Made by a program: the position numbers and the translations under genes. From Gossypium raimondii (taxonomy: Eukaryota > Streptophyta > Magnoliopsida > Malvales > Malvaceae): a stretch of 64,000 nucleotides of DNA. Shown piece after piece: positions 45,904 to 57,870 of the stretch (the stretch's first letter is position 1; every line of letters starts with the position of its first letter). A model generated the notes under the pieces. That model had not been told where the DNA came from and made no database searches. It saw only the letters and a program-made list of their open reading frames with translations. The stretch covers positions 49,633,733 to 49,697,732 of the forward strand of contig NC_068571.1 of the NCBI RefSeq assembly GCF_025698545.1, read 5' to 3'.

Positions 45904-48224
45904 TAAAATTATTAGGTTCTAACATTCTGGTAAAAGCTTGTAGAGATTTGGGATATCAATTTTGTTAACAAGAGAGTTATTTGTACCAAAGGTTCTATTT
46001 GTTGAGACAGGTTTAAATTATTACATTATTTGATCTGCTTATATTTGTTCAAGGAGGTTTAGATAGAAAACGAAAGGGTCTCTTTGAAAAATGGGTTGGA
46101 GCATAGTTGTTTTGTTTCGGCTCCTTCTGTTTTATCATTACCAATAGGATAATTATTCTGTACCCCCACAAAACCTCAGCCTCATACCGCTCCATATTTA
46201 TTTGATTATTGGGTTGACTCCCGTTGGATTCAAGTAAACAACCTCTAAAACTAGAATCAAACTCTCTTCATCACTGCTAATATACTTTTTTACCAAGGTT
46301 TCTACAAAGATCTAATTCACCAATCATACTTAAGACCATACATGCCGTAAAATGGCCCTTTAACATTATTATTATTATTATTATTATTATTAGGCTTAAT
46401 TTATTATTTAGCCCCTGAATTTAATTTTTAGGCATAATGGCAAAAAAGCCATTAGCATTTACACCTTTGTTCTAGTTGACCTTATTCTTTAAAATTCAAA
46501 TTAACCATTTAAACTCATTTGATTTATATGTATATATATATATATTTATAAATTACATAATTTTTTATTCACTCACTTTGTGAATGAGGCTTGGGGCAGC
46601 TGGTAGCCAAACCACATCTACAAACACCTTTATCTTCACCATTAGAGACAGGACTGATCTTTGAGATGCTAAGACACTGCCCAACCATCCACAGGTAACA
46701 CGGTTCCCCGCCGTGTAACCGTCGGATGGTGGTGCGGCAACTGCATTTAATGGCAAGCTAAACAGGGGGGTTGTAAACCATAACTTAAAGGGCAGAGAGA
46801 GTCCAGATATTAAGATATGGCTCTAAAATTTGAGAGATGTAGAGGTCCCCTCAGTCAGCAAGATATAAATTTTTATCTGAATCTTGTGGCAACAAATGCA
46901 GCATCTCTTCTCGTCAGAATCTAAGTAGAATACACACAAATTAGCCACTCATTTCCCTCAATATATAAACCATTGGGTGTTAATACTCTAGTTTTCAACC
47001 CAATGAAAACGAAATAAGTTGTCAATAAAAGAGAGTGAAAACGATACGTGTGGGGATGTATGAGAACAAAATAAATAAATAAATAAAACGTTTTTTTTTT
47101 TCAGAGATAAATAAAATGTTTCTCAATAAACTATATTCGGTAGAAGAAATTGTAAAACAGAACCAAAGGAAATTATTTTTATTGCATAATATTTACCATA
47201 TCCAAATCTTGATTTTTATATTTATTTTAATCTGATCTTCGAATTAAAAACTAATTCACATTTAAAAAGATAAGAGACTTATAATTAGACGTATTTATAA
47301 CCTATTTTTGTATTAGTTTTAATGTTTTATACTCAATAATTTGAATTAAGCGTTTAACAAACCACTGCTTGCAAATTATTTTTCAATGTTATAATTAAGC
47401 TTTAATGGTTAAATGTGGATTAAAATTTGTTATTATGTTGTATTCCTATTTGGAAGGAAGGAAATTACTATTTCTTAAAAAAATTTGATATATTAATCGT
47501 TTACCATTATTGACTTGGTATGTGTTTCTATCATTTATTAAAAAGTAATTGTATGTAATTATTCTAAGACATTCGATGTTTCGTAACTATATCGACAGTA
47601 ATCAAATAAACCTTTAATAAATGAAAATAAATAATTGAATATTTCTTAAATGTCAACATAATTTATTTACAAATAAACATAAACTTCTTAAAGTTGGATA
47701 TCCTAAGCTTTACTCTACAATCTTGTACTGAACTAAAGAGCTTTTTGAAAGCTATATGTCTATTTTATTTTTCATAACTAAAATGTCTCTAAACTAAATT
47801 AATTAATAAATGCCAGATGAAAGATATAAAATATAGTGTCTAAGCTACCACATACTACAATGCGTTGTAGGTGGATTCCATATATCCATTTCTCTCTCCT
47901 TGTTAATGCAGACTAGACTCAATTTAAAAGTTATTTGATAAATCATATAATCAATTTTTGAGCAAAATTCATAATTAACGTTAAATTGAAGTGATAGATT
48001 ATAAATACTGATGATCCCTCCACTTCAATTGTTAGTCTCTATATCTGTTTGTTTAATTAAAATATTTTCTTTTCTATTTGAGATCAAAGGGTTAAACCAT
48101 TGACCACAGATTTGATGAATTTGCAAAAGAAATAAAATAAAAATGAAATCAACCCAATAAAATAATTAGACCTTAAAATTTAATTTCGATATCCCAATTT
48201 ACAACCTTATTTGATATAATGGTC
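45904..48224. other. Intergenic DNA downstream of RRS1
   Basis: The first 200 bases are likely the RRS1 3' UTR. A (TTA)n run lies at 46365-46392. A GC-richer island at about 46575-46760 stands out from its AT-rich surroundings. Read on the minus strand it holds a 63-codon ORF, but I do not recognise a domain. No further gene is seen. Confidence 0.45.
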
Positions 48225-48690
48225 AAAGTTTACAACGAGTCCTTGTATTATATTAAAAGAAAATCATTATACGTTTGAAAAGATGACATTTCAATCCCTA
48301 CGTGTTAACTTTGTTGTTAATGGAGTAGCATACCTTAAAGTTATTGACGTGACATTAAATCAAATTAAAAGGCTTATTAATCTTGAAAGCAATTGGAATA
48401 ATGTGGCTTAATGATAGATAATATGGACCAAATTGCAAATAATTTAAACACAACAATTATGTAAAAAACAATTTGAGGTAAAAGTAAAATCAATTTCTTA
48501 CATCTATTTATTCTTCAAAATTGTTCTTTAACCTATTAATTTAATTTAATATTTAATTTAATGTCACGTCAGCCACTATTAACTTATGTCATTCCATTGA
48601 TACCAAATTTGACATTAAAATGCCAACTTTTCAAATATATAAAATTAAAATATTCCTTTTAATAAGGAGAGGCTAAAATGAATTTTATAA
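48225..48690. repeat. Foldback MITE-like element
   Basis: The left arm (TGAAAAGATGACATTTCAAT, later TTATTGACGTGACATTAAAT) is repeated in inverted orientation on the right: read back from 48640 it gives TGAAAAGTTGGCATTTTAAT, then GGCTGACGTGACATTAAAT. Arms of about 190-200 bp surround a short centre near 48440. Exact ends and target duplications were not resolved. Confidence 0.6.
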
Positions 48691-48716
48691 TAAGATGTGA
48701 GTACTTCTAGTGTAAT

Positions 48717-48921
48717 TAAGGGCTGGTAGGGCCTTGGTCTCCATGAATTTTTTTATATCTTTTAAAATTTTAAATTAATAAAAGTAAAATTATACTTTGA
48801 CCCCTTAAAATAATAAAATTTGATTTAACATTTTAAAATTATAAAAATATAAGCTATTAAGATAGTGAAATTACATTTTTACTATTGTAAAAGTTATAAA
48901 AATTTTTTTATTTCACCCTTG
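48717..48921. mobile_element. MITE family A copy, left end missing
   Basis: GGGCTGGTAGGGCC at the left and TTTCACCCTTG at the right match the 19394-19625 element in the same orientation, with the shared AT-rich middle (ACTTTGACCCCTTAAAAT, AAATTTGATTTAA-type words). The first about 18 bases of the family are absent, so no target duplication can be read. Confidence 0.7.
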
Positions 48922-49280
48922 AGTTTTGGTAAACTTTAATTTGATATTAATATTTTGAGTTTAGGAATTAAGAAAAATGAAGGCTCGATAAAGGCAAGAA
49001 AAGTAAAGAGCCAATAAGAAAATAAAAAATCCAAGGGCCACCGCCCACCGCCCTAGATTCATTCCTCCTCTTCGCACTAATTTTTTTCTCGTACAGGAGA
49101 CAGTGATCATACCCTCCAACTCAATTCTCATTTAAATTCTTTCCTTTGAATCAATTTATTTGGTATATAATAATACTTTGAGAGTAAGATATTTCCTTTC
49201 TTAATAAAATTGACGTAGCACAGCTGTTCTGAAATTCTGACCGTTCAATTAACCCAAAAAAGAGAAAGAAATTGTGAAGG

Positions 49281-49580
49281 ATGTTTCCACTTGCAGCAAA
49301 GGAACCCCACCTTTTCACAGCAAATGGTAGGCCGACCCTCAACTCTCTACTCTTTCGTTCATCAGCGCCATTGCACAACTCTTTCTTCTCCTCTCTCTCT
49401 CTCTTTGGCCCATCTCTTGGCTTTGGAGAGACTGAGAGGAGAGAATCTCAATTACCCTTTCTTCATGCATCTATTCTTTCTTGTATTCCTCTGAATTTTC
49501 TTCGTTTTGTCTTTTTAACCAATTTTATCCAACATCCATTTCCAGTTGCAGAAAACCCATTTCATATTCAAGTGTTTTAG
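49281..49580 (+). other. Upstream ORF of 99 codons before BT1
   Basis: It opens with ATG at 49281 and ends TAG at 49578-49580, nine bases before the BT1 start and in the same frame. It is rich in Ser, Phe and Leu with no known domain. If the transcript starts before 49281, this would be an upstream ORF that could reduce BT1 translation. If it starts later, near the CT-rich stretch at 49390-49410, the ORF is irrelevant. An N-terminal extension of BT1 is excluded by the stop unless splicing removes it. Confidence 0.35.
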
Positions 49581-49589
49581 AAGGATTAA

Positions 49590-51061
49590 ATGGCTGAAAA
49601 AAGTTTCCCACTTCTTCAACATGGCAACAAAGATGTGGTTTTTAGTGATTCAGGTGTCAAGATTGTTGAATGTTCTTTTTCTCTTAAGAGAGTTAGTTTG
49701 AAAGCAAATGGGTTTTTTGCTAGTGTTAATCAAGCTGGAATGGGTTTTGCCATCTCACCAAACCCTCAAATTCCACTCCAGAGTACTGCAAAGTTCCATT
49801 TTGCCAGTCTTGTTTCAATCTCTGAGCCCGGGTATCTGGTTTTGGATGATGAACTTGAGATTGCTGAGAGGTTAGTGGAGAAGAAGAAGAAGAAGAAGAG
49901 TGGGTTTAAGTTTAGAATTAAGATTGGGAATGCGTCATTAAGGAAGTTGATGAGTGGGGCAGTCGCAGGTGCGGTATCAAGGACTGCTGTGGCTCCATTG
50001 GAGACCATTAAAACGCATTTGATGGTGGGAAGTTGTGGGAATTCCATGGCTGAAGTGTTTGATAACATCACCATGAGTGAGGGATGCAAAGGCTTGTTTA
50101 GAGGCAATTTAGTAAATGTCATTCGAGTGGCTCCAAGCAAGGCTATCGAGGTATGTAGTTAGGCACTTCATTTATTGTCCTTACACTTTTGTTAATTGTT
50201 CACCATGCCTTAGGACGCCAGTTATCCTTCATTCACTGATCTTTTTTTTTTGTGTGTGTGTGCATTTTAGTCTTTGAAGGATTAGTAGTTTTCTATGTTC
50301 ATCATCAATTTCTATCTTGTTTCATATTCCATTGCACAGTTATTTGCATACGAGACAGTCAAGAAACAGTTGACGCCTGAACATGGGGAACATCCCAAAC
50401 TCCCTCTGCCAGCCTCATTCATTGCCGGTGCTGTTGCCGGAGTTAGCTCGACATTGTTGACGTACCCTCTCGAGTTGCTCAAAACTCGTTTAACTGTCAA
50501 TGTAAGCATGAATTTTGGTGAAGAACTAATGAACTAATTCTTCATTGAAGCATCTATCTTGACCTGTTATAGCTTTGCTTTGATTTGCAGGAAGATTACA
50601 AGAATCTATTTGACGCGGTTGCGAAAATTGTACAGGCCGAAGGACCGGGAGGACTATACAAAGGCCTCACTCCAAGTGTGATGGGGGTGGTTCCTTATGC
50701 TGCCTCTAATTATTTTGCTTATGATACACTAAGAAATGCTTATAAAAAAGCTTTTAAGAAAGAGGAAATTGGGAATGTTATGACTCTTCTAATAGGATCA
50801 GCGGCCGGTGCGATCTCGAGCACGGCAACTTACCCTCTCGAGGTGGCTCGGAAGCAGATGCAGGCTGGTGCTATTAATGGAAGACAATGCCACAACATGA
50901 TTCAAGCATTGACAAGCATAGTTGAGAAAGAGGGGATGGCAGGGCTTTATAGAGGGTTGGGACCAAGCTGCATGAAATTGGTCCCTGCAGCTGGGATTTC
51001 ATTCATGTGTTATGAGGCATGCAAGAGGATATTAGCAGAGAGCGAAGAAAAAACTGTGTGA
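49590..51061 (+). CDS. BT1: BT1-type adenine nucleotide transporter (mitochondrial carrier family)
   Basis: Three exons, 49590-50150, 50340-50501 and 50591-51061, join in phase to 397 residues, the usual BT1 length. After a variable, Lys-rich amino region (a KKKKKK run near residue 97) come three carrier repeats. Each has the family signature: APLETIKTHL, YPLELLKTRL and YPLEVARKQM. The third repeat ends GLYRGLGPSCMKLVPAAGISFMCYE. Arabidopsis BT1 moves ADP, ATP and AMP, is dual-targeted to plastid envelope and mitochondria, and is needed for normal growth; the maize homologue Brittle1 supplies ADP-glucose to endosperm plastids. Function here is inferred from the closest dicot type. Exon-intron borders are all GT-AG and the frame is intact. 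Confidence 0.93.
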
Positions 51062-53865
51062 ATGATATCCTTGAAAACCAGAAATCCTTTCTTTCAAAGC
51101 CAAGATCAATCCTTTTAGATTTTAGCATTTTGTGGTGCAAATACATCTATCTATCTATATATATATAAATAAGATGATTTTTTTTCTTTAAATTGGCATT
51201 CAAAGAATTGTTCCTATATCTCAGGCCATTCCAGTTTAAATGGCGAAAGACCGATGGTAATTACAGGGTTCATAGTGGTCTAACATCCTCCTATATGGTT
51301 TGGAAACATTCTGCAAGCCATCTGATATCAAAGCTGCTGACTCCTCAACTAAAACATGTCAGCTAGGTTAAATCATAATTACAGCTTTCAGTAACTAATA
51401 TTCATGAAATTTGAAAAGTTACTTCATTTTATCTCTTCTCTACTTCAAAAGTTAGTCACTCTATTTCTATTGGTTAGAATTTAGTCATTTATTTTTGTTA
51501 AATTATTATATCTATACTTTTTAAATGATAATATAATGGTTAAATTTTAATTTTAATCTCTTTGCTTTTTGAAATTATATAAGAATAGTTAAACTTTAGT
51601 TTTGATCTTTATATTTCGCTAAAATTTGAGTGTTAATTTTGAAATTATTTGGTACCTCAATTTTGATGATATTGTCAGTTATTGATGTGAAATTTTAAGA
51701 ACTGATATCATTGTTAAAATTTTCTATTAAACTTAGGTTCATTACGACATCATTTTATTACATGGATATCAAGTATTTTTTAAATTTCTAAACACACTAA
51801 TAAATTTAATAAAATAATTTTAACAGTATTCACAAATAGATTTACAATTTTAATTTTGAAAATAAACAGATTAAATTTCTAAAAGCATAAAAATTTAATT
51901 CTAATTATATGAATAGTACAAAAACTTAGAGTATATTACAATATTTAAATTTTTACTCTATAATTTAGTTAAAAATTTTAATATTTAACTTAAGGTGAGG
52001 TGTGGGTGGAAACCAAATTAGTAACTATATATAAAAGGAAGGTCAACGGACCTTATGCCTAAAGCACTTTTTTTTATATAATAAAAATGATTAAATTCTA
52101 GTTTTGGTCCTCCTATTATACCTAAAATTGATATTTAATTTTAGTCTGATTTGGTTATTATATTTTATAATATTATTAATTAGCTCCAATATTTAATATA
52201 GTTAAATTTTTAATTAAAATATGACATAGTTATATTTAATTTTAATTGTTTAAGAGTGATATTACCATACGATGATCAACTTTCAAATTTGGCCCTAAAC
52301 TATGTTGAAACTTGAATTTTAATCAATATATTTAATTTGACATAATTTGATCCTTATACTTTTATAATGTCATTAATTAGTGTAAATAATTAATATTATT
52401 TTATTTTGCATGACTACAAAGTGATTTTTTCTAATTTCAAAATATCATACTAGAAGAATTTCATTGGTGGTAACAACTAGATAAAAAAATTAAATCTAAA
52501 AATAGAGTGAGTAAATTTCAAATCTCAAAGTATATAGGGATTTGGGGCATAGTTTAACAATAAAAATTTTACTTTATCTTTAATTTGATACTATCACATA
52601 ATCAACCCAAAGATTGAAATTTGTTAATTCCTTATATATAAATTTTCAAATTATGAATTGATAGGTCAACAATTTTATAATAAGATTTGGCAACGTTAGC
52701 ATTTGGATTAATTTTTTAATGTTTGGAAAACCAAATCTGACAAAATTAAAGTAGAAGGAAGAACATTAAATTTTTGTAAAGGGAATGAGGGGATGCTAAG
52801 TGGATGAAGCATTGAACTCGTGGGGCATGAGTGACGAGCATATGGTCTTCAACCATTTCAATCTCACTCGACCACCATCGAAGCCTCCTTTTGAAACAAC
52901 AGTGCCCAGTAACTTGTTGCACTAAACCTCGTTACTTGCATGCAATCAACTGAAAGCGCAACATGTTTTTAATCTTATCGTGCATTCTCTGCTTAGAAGA
53001 TGGAAAATTGCTATTTTATCAAAGCCCTAATCGTTTTTGGTACCCAAAAGAATTCCCACAATTTGAGATACATAGGAGGTCATATAACATGCCCAAATTA
53101 ATTAGAAGATATTTATTAATTGGCTTTGAAAGTTGATGAACCAACCCTTCCCAATAACCTCAAACATCCTTTGGAACCTCACTCATAGTACTTCAATTGG
53201 ATTGAACATTGTAGTTGAGTGTTTGATGGATGAGGTGGGAACTGGACTTCGTTAATTGAATCTCACGACCAACCAAATAAAGCTATTTTAATACACTATT
53301 TCGAAGTTAAATAATATAGTAATACTTCAAAATTTATGATATAAAGCACAATCAAAAGAGTAAACAAAAATCCCATGTTCACTGAAATTCGTCAAACTTT
53401 ACTGTGTAGCACAGGCACCATTCTTCAGTCTTAGGTACTACACGGCCTCCTTTTGGCAGGCTTGACCATTGATTAAAATGAAAAAAGAAAAATATTCTGA
53501 ACTTGGTAACCACACCAAGTCTTAATTTTTAGGATTTTCTTTCAGGATTAGTCCTCAGAATTTTAGATGATAGGTGAATAATGGATAAGATTTCTTGTGT
53601 GTAGCTTGTTAGGTCCCTCTAACCAAGCAACGTTTCAACAACACGCATGTAGTAATTTCTAAGCTTTAGACTTGAGATCTGTCCTAGTTGCTGATGCCTA
53701 ATGATATGGCTTATATTTATGACTTTCATGTTTTTTCTACGTTATTCCTTAGTGTGACATTTTTCCCAGTATAGCTTAACTTTCAACCAAGCGTTTATGC
53801 CATTTTCTTTTATGTGTATTTTTTTAAAGCTTTATTTCCTATGTATTAGGGTCCTTGTACTTAGG
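51062..53865. other. Intergenic DNA downstream of BT1
   Basis: The 3' UTR probably covers the first 130 bases (a TA-rich run near 51150-51170). 52320-52560 is a shorter relative of the repeat at 20325-20700. No other gene is seen. Confidence 0.45.
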
Positions 53866-54525
53866 GCGTGCATAATTTGATTTAGCCGATTCAATCGAAT
53901 TATTTTGATTAATCGGTCGTTCACGGTATCTAATTCGATCGGTCACCGTATTTAATTCGGTTGGAAATTAGTTAAGATTTTTTTTAAAAAAATTTCAATT
54001 AACAGTTAATTCGATTCGAAATCGGATAATTAATTTGAACCAAATTAATTGCTTAACTAAACTTATTAATAATAAAATATTATACGCCCAATATATGTAA
54101 ATCCAAAATATAAAAATTAAAGAATTGAATTTATACAAATTATTATAATGAGCTTAACATCACAATAGATTTATATATTTTTAAACTAAAAAAGAGTAAA
54201 AAATTTAAAAGAACGAAGCCTTAAATTTTTTCCCCATCATCAAACTCAAAAGAAAGTCTAGGTGGACGCCACTTGACGCCAGACCATCTTCTATTCTTCT
54301 TGTTGTTTTTGACTTCTTTTTTGAATTAAAAGCAAAGAAAAATAACATTGCAATGGTATTTTTTTTTCATATTTTAAATTTATTTGAACAAAAAAAAAAT
54401 ACGTATAAATTTTGATTAATTCAATCAACTGCCTGAATTAATTGAAATTATTTAGGTTGGTTAAAAGATTTTGAAAAATCATTCAATTTGGGTATTAACT
54501 AAATCGATCGTTAGAATTCCCCTCT
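53866..54525. mobile_element. Probable MITE-like element
   Basis: The segment starts AGGGCGTGCATAATTTGATT and ends TAGAATTCCCCT. The short word TGTACT lies just outside both ends (about 53861 and 54526). Words of the type TTAATTCGGTTGG and AATTCGATCGG near the left and AAATCGATCGTT near the right suggest inverted ends. Boundaries are approximate and the family is not identified. Confidence 0.4.
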
Positions 54526-55822
54526 GTACTCCTTTCTTTTGTAATGTTTTAAATATCAAATTTACTCTTCAAAGAAAAAATTAGACGGTGTATTTCTAAT
54601 TTATAATTTCTAAGCGAAAAAATAATAAAATTAAAAAGTTTAAAAGTAAAAAAAAAACCCTTAATAAAAATTTAAAAGATAATTAAACTTTTAAAAGAAT
54701 TCAACCTATTGACCCTCAATGAAATAATAATAATCATCGTTAAGCTTTTTCGTTAACAAAAATTGTTAATCGACCAATTTGATTGTTAATAACGTTGATG
54801 TGGTTGATGATATGCACCAAAAAATGTCACATAGAAAAACGTTGACATGATATGTCACATCAGTAAAAAAAGATAAAAAAACATATAAAAATTAATAAAA
54901 ATACACTTCTATAATGAATTTGAATAAATATTAATAATTATAAAAAAAATTGAACTCTTTAATTCAAACACCAACAATTTTTAAACATTAATCAATATTC
55001 ATTTTTGATAATTCATGTATTAATATATATATAAAAGAAAACATTATTAAATATATTAAAATTTTAAATACAATATTAGATATTTAACCATATCATATCA
55101 AGCAATGATGTCGGAAGAGGGCCAGCAAAGACATCAACCTCTTTGCCTTTTGTATTTTTTTTTCTCGAGTTTCAAATTTTTGGTAGAACAATAGCTAAAA
55201 CTAGTTTAAAAAAATAATTCCAACCCTTCAAAATTTTGGAATTTGATTTTTTTATCATAAACCCTAGCTTTGTAACTATTTGGTCCAAATTTATTCTAGA
55301 TTTTTACTTTTATATTTTTTTAATTATTAATAATTTTATAATTTTTAATTTTGTTTACACTTTTGCCCCCATCTAAAAGGAATTTGGACTAATAGTTATC
55401 AAAATTCAAATAACCTAAACTACCATTTATTTAGGTATGTATATTTTATTATTAATTTTAATATATTTTTAAAAGAAATTAAAATCTTTCCATGTCAACA
55501 CTCTTCTTCTGGTGCTTATCATTATCTACGTTAGAGTTATCAATGGTCAAACCATTCAGTTGACAATTTCTATCAACAATTGTGTTTAGTTTATTGTTTT
55601 TTTTTTTTGTCTGTGTGATTGAAGATTCGATAGGTTGAATTTTTTAACGGCTAAATTTTTTAAAGGCTTAATTAATTTTTTTTCTAAAAGAACTAAATTA
55701 AGAATACAATAAGTTAAATAGTAATACAAATAAAATCTGTTTACGTTACATTTTATGTTTTTAAAAGGATTTATAAATAATTATTTTCATATATTGAAAT
55801 TGGAATCATTTATTATTATAAG
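54526..55822. other. AT-rich intergenic DNA
   Basis: No gene or clear element is seen. Poly(T) and poly(A) runs are frequent. Confidence 0.5.
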
Positions 55823-56488
55823 AGTAAATTATATTAATAGCCACTCAACTATTAGTAGATTTTTTTTGTCATCCATCTATGAAAAGTTATAAAATGGTCC
55901 CCAACTATTAGTAAATTTCTTTTTGGCCCAACTCGAAAAGTTATAAAATAGTCACTTAACTATTCAATTTTATATTTTTGGTCACTAGTGACTAACAAAC
56001 AACTTTTAAAATTGGTATAATAGCAACTTTAACTTTCTACATCTATAAATTATGTCAATTTAGTTTTGATTTTAAAAAACCTCAACATTTATACATTGTT
56101 TATTTTGGTTTTTTTGCAGTTTTTTGTGACTTTGAGGGTTAATTTTAAAAGAATGAGAAAAGATGAAAATTATTATTTTAGATTTTTGGGTGTTTCTATT
56201 TTTGTATATTTTCAATCAAATTTAGTTGATAAACTTATTTTTTTTTCACTTTTAAGTGAAAAGATCACAAAGAAAAGCAAGACTACAGAAAAGAGACCAA
56301 TTTACACAATCTATAAATGTTGAGGGTTAAAGTTACTATTTTGCCAATTTTAAAAGTTATCACTGTTAGCCCGTTGGTGATAGAAAAAAGACAGTTGAAA
56401 TAATAGATAACCGTTTTGTAACTTTTCATAGTTGGGTGACAAAAATAATTATTAATACTTTGAATGGCTACTAATGTAGTTTACCCTT
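55823..56488. mobile_element. TIR element of about 665 bp with long inverted ends
   Basis: The left end (GTAAATTATATTAATAGCCA, then CATCTATGAAAAGTTATAAA) is repeated inverted at the right (read back: GTAAACTACATTAGTAGCCA, then CAACTATGAAAAGTTACAAA). The inverted match extends at least 75 bp and then, more loosely, to about 200 bp from each end. The ORF inside (56066-56323) has no known domain. It belongs with the plant MITE-like repeats that start GTAAACTACA. Confidence 0.7.
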
Positions 56489-57384
56489 TATAAAGAATAC
56501 ATTATTTAAATCTTATTTATACTTTTGATAACTTGTACCAAATCAGCAAGTAACAATAACTTGTACCAAATCACCAAAAGAGAATCCAAAAATGTTTTTA
56601 ATTCATTTTTCAATTCTCAAATTTGATATTTTATGGTTATTTTCTAATTAAAAGATCAAATTATTCATGGACTTGACAAATTTGACTCAAATTAGATTGT
56701 GTTTAAACAAGGATTATTTTTCTTCTTAATTGAGTTTGTGCGAAATTGTGAATCGATTACAGGGAAATCATTTAATAAAATTTTCACTTAATATATAAGT
56801 TGGATATTGAACTTGACAACTTATTTTACAATGACCTCTAAACTTTTTTTTAGATCATTTTGGTCCTTAAGGTTCGCATCTGTTACACAGATTGATCATT
56901 ACACTAACATCATTTGTTTTTTTTAAGAATGTGTTAATGTAGACAAGCACGAGGCTAACATGTGAAGAAATAAGAGGATGACACGTAAATTCATCTTTAA
57001 CCATTCTTAAAAAATATTTTTAAAAAACTTAAAAATTTTGAAAAAAATTTAAAATTATTTTTTAATAATTTTTTAATGTATTATTTTAAATGTTTTTGAC
57101 CAAAAAAGTAAAGAAAAAGGAAATTTATTTCAAGGCCCTTCTATCTACCCATTTACCAAACCCCCACTACAACGTGGTGTCCATTCATTGGCCCACATAT
57201 CAAAATTTGATAGAAATTAACATCGTCAACCCCATATACCAAAATGTTCGATGATAAAAAAGTTTAGAGACCTAAATAGACAAATTAAAAGTGCAGGTAC
57301 CACATTGACAATTTTGTCAAAGTATAGGGGGAATTTTTGCTAGTATCCCATTTAATTTCAATGCTTATAACTGGATTTTTTTGG
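56489..57384. other. AT-rich intergenic DNA
   Basis: No gene is seen; short repeats similar to other spacer regions occur. Confidence 0.5.
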
Positions 57385-57870
57385 TAAACTACACCCAAGA
57401 ACATTGAACTACAGTAACTTACGTTTTGGTCACTTAACTTTAAAAAATTACAAAATAGTCATTAAACTATTTGGAACTTTTCATTTAAGTCACTAGACTG
57501 TTAAAATTACTATTGTGTGGCCTTCTTTGTTCACACGACCTACAACAATCGAAAACATCCTTCCCATTCTCTTTTAAGTCTAGTTTATTTTTATGAAACA
57601 GCTTTGGTCGTCACGAACCTGTGAACCAAAATTCAAATAGCTTTCTTTTCTGATCTGCGACACTAATCATCAGATCAACTTGGACCTAAAATATATATTT
57701 TTACTTATCAATGGGTAGTGATCTATTATATCGATTATTTAATTGCTACTTAAAACTCGCTAGTGATTTCATTAAAATTTTTTAAATAATTCAATAAGTT
57801 AAATGAAAACCTTTAAATAATTTAATAACATTTTATAATTTTTTAAAAATTGAGTAATGAAATTTCAAAA
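57385..57870. mobile_element. Second TIR element beginning GTAAACTACA
   Basis: The left arm (GTCACTTAACTTTAAAAAAT, then TTTTCATTTAAGTCACTAG) is repeated inverted at the right (read back: ATTACTCAATTTTTAAAAAA, then TTTTCATTTAACTTATTGAA). The related single arm at 24640-24870 shows the same word order and extends the match into the middle. No coding capacity. Confidence 0.55.

Noticed and set aside
49281-49580. Transit-peptide extension of BT1
   Set aside because: A stop codon separates it from the BT1 start and no splice sites that would join them in frame were seen; kept only as an upstream ORF.
56066-56323. 85-codon ORF
   Set aside because: It lies inside a long inverted-repeat element and has no known domain.
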